This document shows positions 6,058 through 8,247 of a stretch of 8,247 nucleotides of DNA, piece after piece (position 1 is the first letter of the stretch; every line of letters begins with the position of its first letter). Below the pieces are notes generated by a model. The model was not told the origin of the DNA. It did not search any database and saw only the letters and a program-made list of their open reading frames with translations. Source of the stretch: an uncultured Ruminococcus sp. (lineage in GTDB: Bacteria > Bacillota > Clostridia > Oscillospirales > Acutalibacteraceae); contig CACYDZ010000002.1 of NCBI GenBank assembly GCA_902773265.1, positions 1 to 8,247 of the forward strand, written 5' to 3'. A program made the position numbers and the translations under genes.

Positions 6058-7008
6058 TTATTCCTCATCATTCAAAAATTTTTCCACAATAAAGCGAGGT
6101 CTGTGTTTGGTTTCCAGATAGACTTTACCGAGATATTCTCCGATAACGCCGATAGCAAACAACTGTAATCCGCCCAATGCCCATATGGAAAGAAACAGAC
6201 TTGCCCAACCCGGTTCAGTCTTACCGAAGAAATACATAATGAAAGAATAAATACCGGATAAAACTGCCAACAGAAAAATGATAATTCCCAGCCACATAAT
6301 CATACGGATAGGTTTGACACTCAAAGAGGTGACACCCTGCCATGCCAGTGCCAGCATTTTGGAAAGCGGATATTTACTTTCGCCGGCTTGTCTTTCCAGT
6401 CGTTCATATTCGACAATATCACTTTTGAAACCCACCATAGGTACCATACCTCTGAGAAAAAGGTTGACTTCTTTAAAATCGGCAAAAGAATCCAAAGCAC
6501 GCTTACTCATCAGACGGAAGTCTGCATGGTTAAAGACAATTTCCGCACCCATTGCTTTAAGGATTTTATAAAAGGATTCTGCTGTAAATCTTTTGAAGAA
6601 AGTATCTGTTTCACGCTTTTTGCGGACACCGTAAACAATATCACAACCTTCTTCATATTTGTCCAACATTTCGTCAATAGCGTTGATGTCGTCTTGTAAA
6701 TCAGCGTCAATCGAAATAACCACATCAGCATAATCTTTCAAGGTGACCAATCCACCATATAAAGTATTCTGATGACCTCTGTTACGGCTCATTTTCAGTC
6801 CCGACACCAGTTCATATTTATCGTGGAGCTGTGTAATAAGTTTCCAAGTTTTGTCCTTTGAACCGTCATCAATATAGACAATACGGCTTTTGGGAGATAT
6901 CTTTTTTTCTGTTATCAGCTGTTCATATTTTTGGATAAGTTTCTCCGTTGTGTCCTGTAACACTTCTTCTTCATTATAACACGGAACCGCAAGATATAAA
7001 ACTGTCAT
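6058..7008 (-). CDS. Membrane-anchored family 2 glycosyltransferase (DPM1/GtrB-like)
   Basis: This 316-residue protein has the layout of polyprenyl-phosphate sugar transferases, which move a sugar from a nucleotide donor to a lipid phosphate on the cytoplasmic face. The GT-A domain starts with LAVPCYNEEEVL (6-17), then IDDGSKD (46-52), SRNRGHQNTLYGG (74-86) and the metal-binding DADLQDD (101-107). Next come NHADFRLMSKRALD (160-173) and the RQAGESKYPLSKM segment (206-218) seen in this subgroup. Two C-terminal membrane helices (about 234-262 and 267-292) are followed by the basic tail KHRPRFIVEK. The length is normal. The ATG at 7008 has a strong GGAGG (7017-7021) with an 8-nt spacer and a good promoter upstream. 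The donor sugar and final glycan cannot be told from sequence. It heads an operon with the lipoprotein gene. Confidence 0.93.
   Translation of the reverse strand: MTVLYLAVPCYNEEEVLQDTTEKLIQKYEQLITEKKISPKSRIVYIDDGSKDKTWKLITQLHDKYELVSGLKMSRNRGHQNTLYGGLVTLKDYADVVISIDADLQDDINAIDEMLDKYEEGCDIVYGVRKKRETDTFFKRFTAESFYKILKAMGAEIVFNHADFRLMSKRALDSFADFKEVNLFLRGMVPMVGFKSDIVEYERLERQAGESKYPLSKMLALAWQGVTSLSVKPIRMIMWLGIIIFLLAVLSGIYSFIMYFFGKTEPGWASLFLSIWALGGLQLFAIGVIGEYLGKVYLETKHRPRFIVEKFLNDEE
6062..6066 (-). promoter_or_regulatory. Ribosome binding site that fixes the lipoprotein start
   Basis: Minus-strand GAGGA lies 8 nt upstream of the ATG at 6053 and within the last codons of the glycosyltransferase gene. 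The two earlier in-frame ATG codons (6071, 6068) have no such sequence upstream. This supports translation from 6053 and close translational linkage of the pair. Confidence 0.65.
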
Positions 7009-7043
7009 AATGCTTTCCTCCGAAAAATTTTAAACTGTTTCAT

Positions 7044-7072
7044 ATTATAGCATTTTTTTCATTGTACTGCAA
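7044..7072 (-). promoter_or_regulatory. Sigma-A-type promoter of the glycosyltransferase operon
   Basis: The minus strand has a weak -35 TTGCAG (7067-7072), a 17-nt spacer and a perfect -10 TATAAT (7044-7049). TG one base upstream of the -10 gives an extended -10. The start would be near 7037, leaving a leader of about 29 nt that includes GGAGG. Confidence 0.8.
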
Positions 7073-7096
7073 CCTCACTTTGAAAATTATCAATTA

Positions 7097-7141
7097 TTTT
7101 ACAATAAGTTCACAGAAATTCTTCGGAAAATCATTGTAAAA
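7097..7141. promoter_or_regulatory. Inverted repeat in the divergent promoter region (possible operator)
   Basis: TTTTACAAT (7097-7105) and ATTGTAAAA (7133-7141) form a perfect 9-bp inverted repeat separated by 27 nt. The right half covers the -35 of the plus-strand promoter. A partial third copy, ATTGTA, is at 7061-7066 in the spacer of the minus-strand promoter. The layout suits a regulator acting on both divergent promoters, but in AT-rich DNA this could be chance. Confidence 0.35.
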
Positions 7142-7162
7142 GCAGACAGTTAATGATAAAAT
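7134..7162 (+). promoter_or_regulatory. Sigma-A-type promoter of the YkuD-like gene
   Basis: TTGTAA (7134-7139) is followed by a 17-nt spacer and TAAAAT (7157-7162), with TG one base upstream of the -10. The predicted start near 7169 gives a leader of about 45 nt containing AAAGGAAGG (7203-7211) before the ATG at 7214. Confidence 0.65.
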
Positions 7163-7213
7163 CAATTCGGATAATAGGAAGGAAACAAGGATTAGCGGTG
7201 ATAAAGGAAGGCG

Positions 7214-8236
7214 ATGAATTTGAAAAAAAAGGTAATCATTTTGTCAGCGATGGCAATTATCAGCGGAATCATACTGACTGTTATTTTTCTTATTCAGAAA
7301 AGTGTGATAAACAAGAAAGTAATGGCAGATACAACAACAACCTATTCGGAAACAACACAGCAACAAGCAGTTAAACCGTCTGAAATTGCCACCGCTCCGA
7401 CACAAACTGCCGTTTTGCCGACATTTGTACCTACCGAAATTGTTTCCGCCACAGAAACAATGACTATGGAAGTTGTAGAAATTCCCACAGAATATTTCAC
7501 AGTAAAAACAATCATTCCTACCGAACACTTTACACAACCAATCACACAACATTCTACCACCGAACCAAGTGAACCTGAATATGAAATACCGCTATCTACA
7601 GAAGAACCTACAGAAATTCCTACACAAAATACAGAACAAAGTTTTGAAAAATTATTGTCAAGAAGCGGTTATCAGATTTCTGAAATAGAAAACAGTGATA
7701 TACAGCAGTTAATTATTGTTGATACTTACGGTGTACAGGCGGAATTACATTTATTTACTAAAAAAGATGATGTATGGGAAAATGACAATATTTCCTGTGA
7801 CGGATTTATTGGTGTACAGGGAAACGGAACAAGAAACGCTGATGATGAACAAGTTACTCCTAAGGGAATGTTTAAAATAGGAGATTGTTTTTATCAGAAT
7901 GAACAGCCGACTACATGGCTGAATACTTTCCGTATTACAGAACATACCTATTGGATAGACGATTTGGCATCAGACTGGTATAATCAGAAAATAGAAACGG
8001 AGAATACGGACAATTTACCCACAGCAAGATATATGGCAGAAGATGACAAATACCGTTACGGGTTTGTTATTGAATATAACACAACACCCGTTGATAAAGA
8101 AAAAGGAACGGCTGTATTCATGTACTGTGGAGATACCGCTACAACAGATGGTGGTATCGCTGTAGAAGAAGAAAATATGTTACAATATTTGTCTTATCTG
8201 AATACGGCTAAAAATCCGCATATCATCATTTTTTAA
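7214..8236 (+). CDS. Membrane-anchored YkuD/L,D-transpeptidase-like protein lacking catalytic His and Cys
   Basis: This 340-residue protein has a basic N-terminus and one membrane helix (about 7-27), so the rest should lie outside the cell. Residues about 38-143 form a Thr/Pro/Glu/Ser-rich linker with recurring PTE motifs, including IPTEYFT/IPTEHFT. Residues about 163-340 resemble the clostridial YkuD-like domain: QLIIVDTYGVQAELHLF, a GFIGVQGNGTRN block, VTPKGMFKIGD (214-224), TYWIDD, SDWYNQ, YRYGFVIEYNTTPVDKEKGTAVFMYCG (280-306) and TDGGIAVEEENM (311-322). In active relatives, from memory, the last two regions read F-L-H-C and T-x-G-C-I-A-V, carrying catalytic His and Cys. Here they are Tyr304 and Gly314, so peptidoglycan cross-linking activity is unlikely. 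The frame is intact and the ATG at 7214 has AAAGGA (7203-7208) 5 nt upstream. It may be a binding or regulatory pseudoenzyme. Confidence 0.85.
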   Translation: MNLKKKVIILSAMAIISGIILTVIFLIQKSVINKKVMADTTTTYSETTQQQAVKPSEIATAPTQTAVLPTFVPTEIVSATETMTMEVVEIPTEYFTVKTIIPTEHFTQPITQHSTTEPSEPEYEIPLSTEEPTEIPTQNTEQSFEKLLSRSGYQISEIENSDIQQLIIVDTYGVQAELHLFTKKDDVWENDNISCDGFIGVQGNGTRNADDEQVTPKGMFKIGDCFYQNEQPTTWLNTFRITEHTYWIDDLASDWYNQKIETENTDNLPTARYMAEDDKYRYGFVIEYNTTPVDKEKGTAVFMYCGDTATTDGGIAVEEENMLQYLSYLNTAKNPHIIIF

Positions 8237-8247
8237 AACAATTTTAA

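Noticed and set aside
7153..7374. 73-codon plus-strand frame overlapping the start of the YkuD-like gene
   Set aside because: It begins inside the predicted -10 region, runs out of frame through the membrane helix and linker codons, and has no ribosome binding site. The frame starting at 7214 has a good site and a coherent protein.

Overview
The window reads as a chromosomal segment from a low-GC Firmicute, most likely a Clostridia/Ruminococcus-type gut bacterium. The reasons are the AT-rich composition, AAAGGA/GGAGG ribosome binding sites, the pcrA-queA-tgt-yajC order, a Thr/Pro/Glu-rich wall-spanning protein carrying an L,D-transpeptidase-like domain of the clostridial kind, and intergenic clusters of GC-rich hairpins of a sort I associate with Ruminococcus relatives. 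The taxon is inferred from style; there is no rRNA or other marker.

Layout. Six genes lie on the minus strand and one on the plus strand, diverging from a promoter region at about 7009-7213. Reading the minus strand from right to left: a polyprenyl-phosphate-type family 2 glycosyltransferase (6058-7008) is followed 4 nt later by a small unrecognised lipoprotein (5541-6053). A rho-independent terminator stands at 5493-5531. Then come the UvrD/PcrA helicase (3072-5471), queA (2030-3055, 16 nt after pcrA), tgt (705-1838) and yajC (186-626), which ends at a strong terminator (131-171). queA and tgt are separated by 191 nt filled with hairpin repeats, and yajC has its own promoter. On the plus strand, a membrane-anchored protein with a long linker and a YkuD-like C-terminal domain occupies 7214-8236.

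Function. queA and tgt encode two steps of queuosine synthesis in tRNA: Tgt inserts preQ1 at position 34 and QueA adds the epoxycyclopentane ring from SAM. pcrA provides a repair/replication helicase with a C-terminal Tudor-like module. yajC belongs to the Sec translocon accessory complex. The glycosyltransferase, the lipoprotein and the divergent YkuD-like protein all look like cell-envelope proteins.

Most of the window is ordinary housekeeping DNA. I did not find a convincing new multi-gene system. The points most worth following are: (1) the YkuD-like domain has lost both its catalytic His and its catalytic Cys (Tyr304, Gly314) while the rest of the fold looks conserved; (2) there are two inverted copies, plus a decayed fragment, of a modular triple-hairpin repeat that flanks tgt-yajC and shows pair-preserving differences between copies; (3) the YajC homologue carries its own signal peptide with a lipobox; and (4) PcrA has an insertion of roughly 40 residues between helicase motifs I and Ia.
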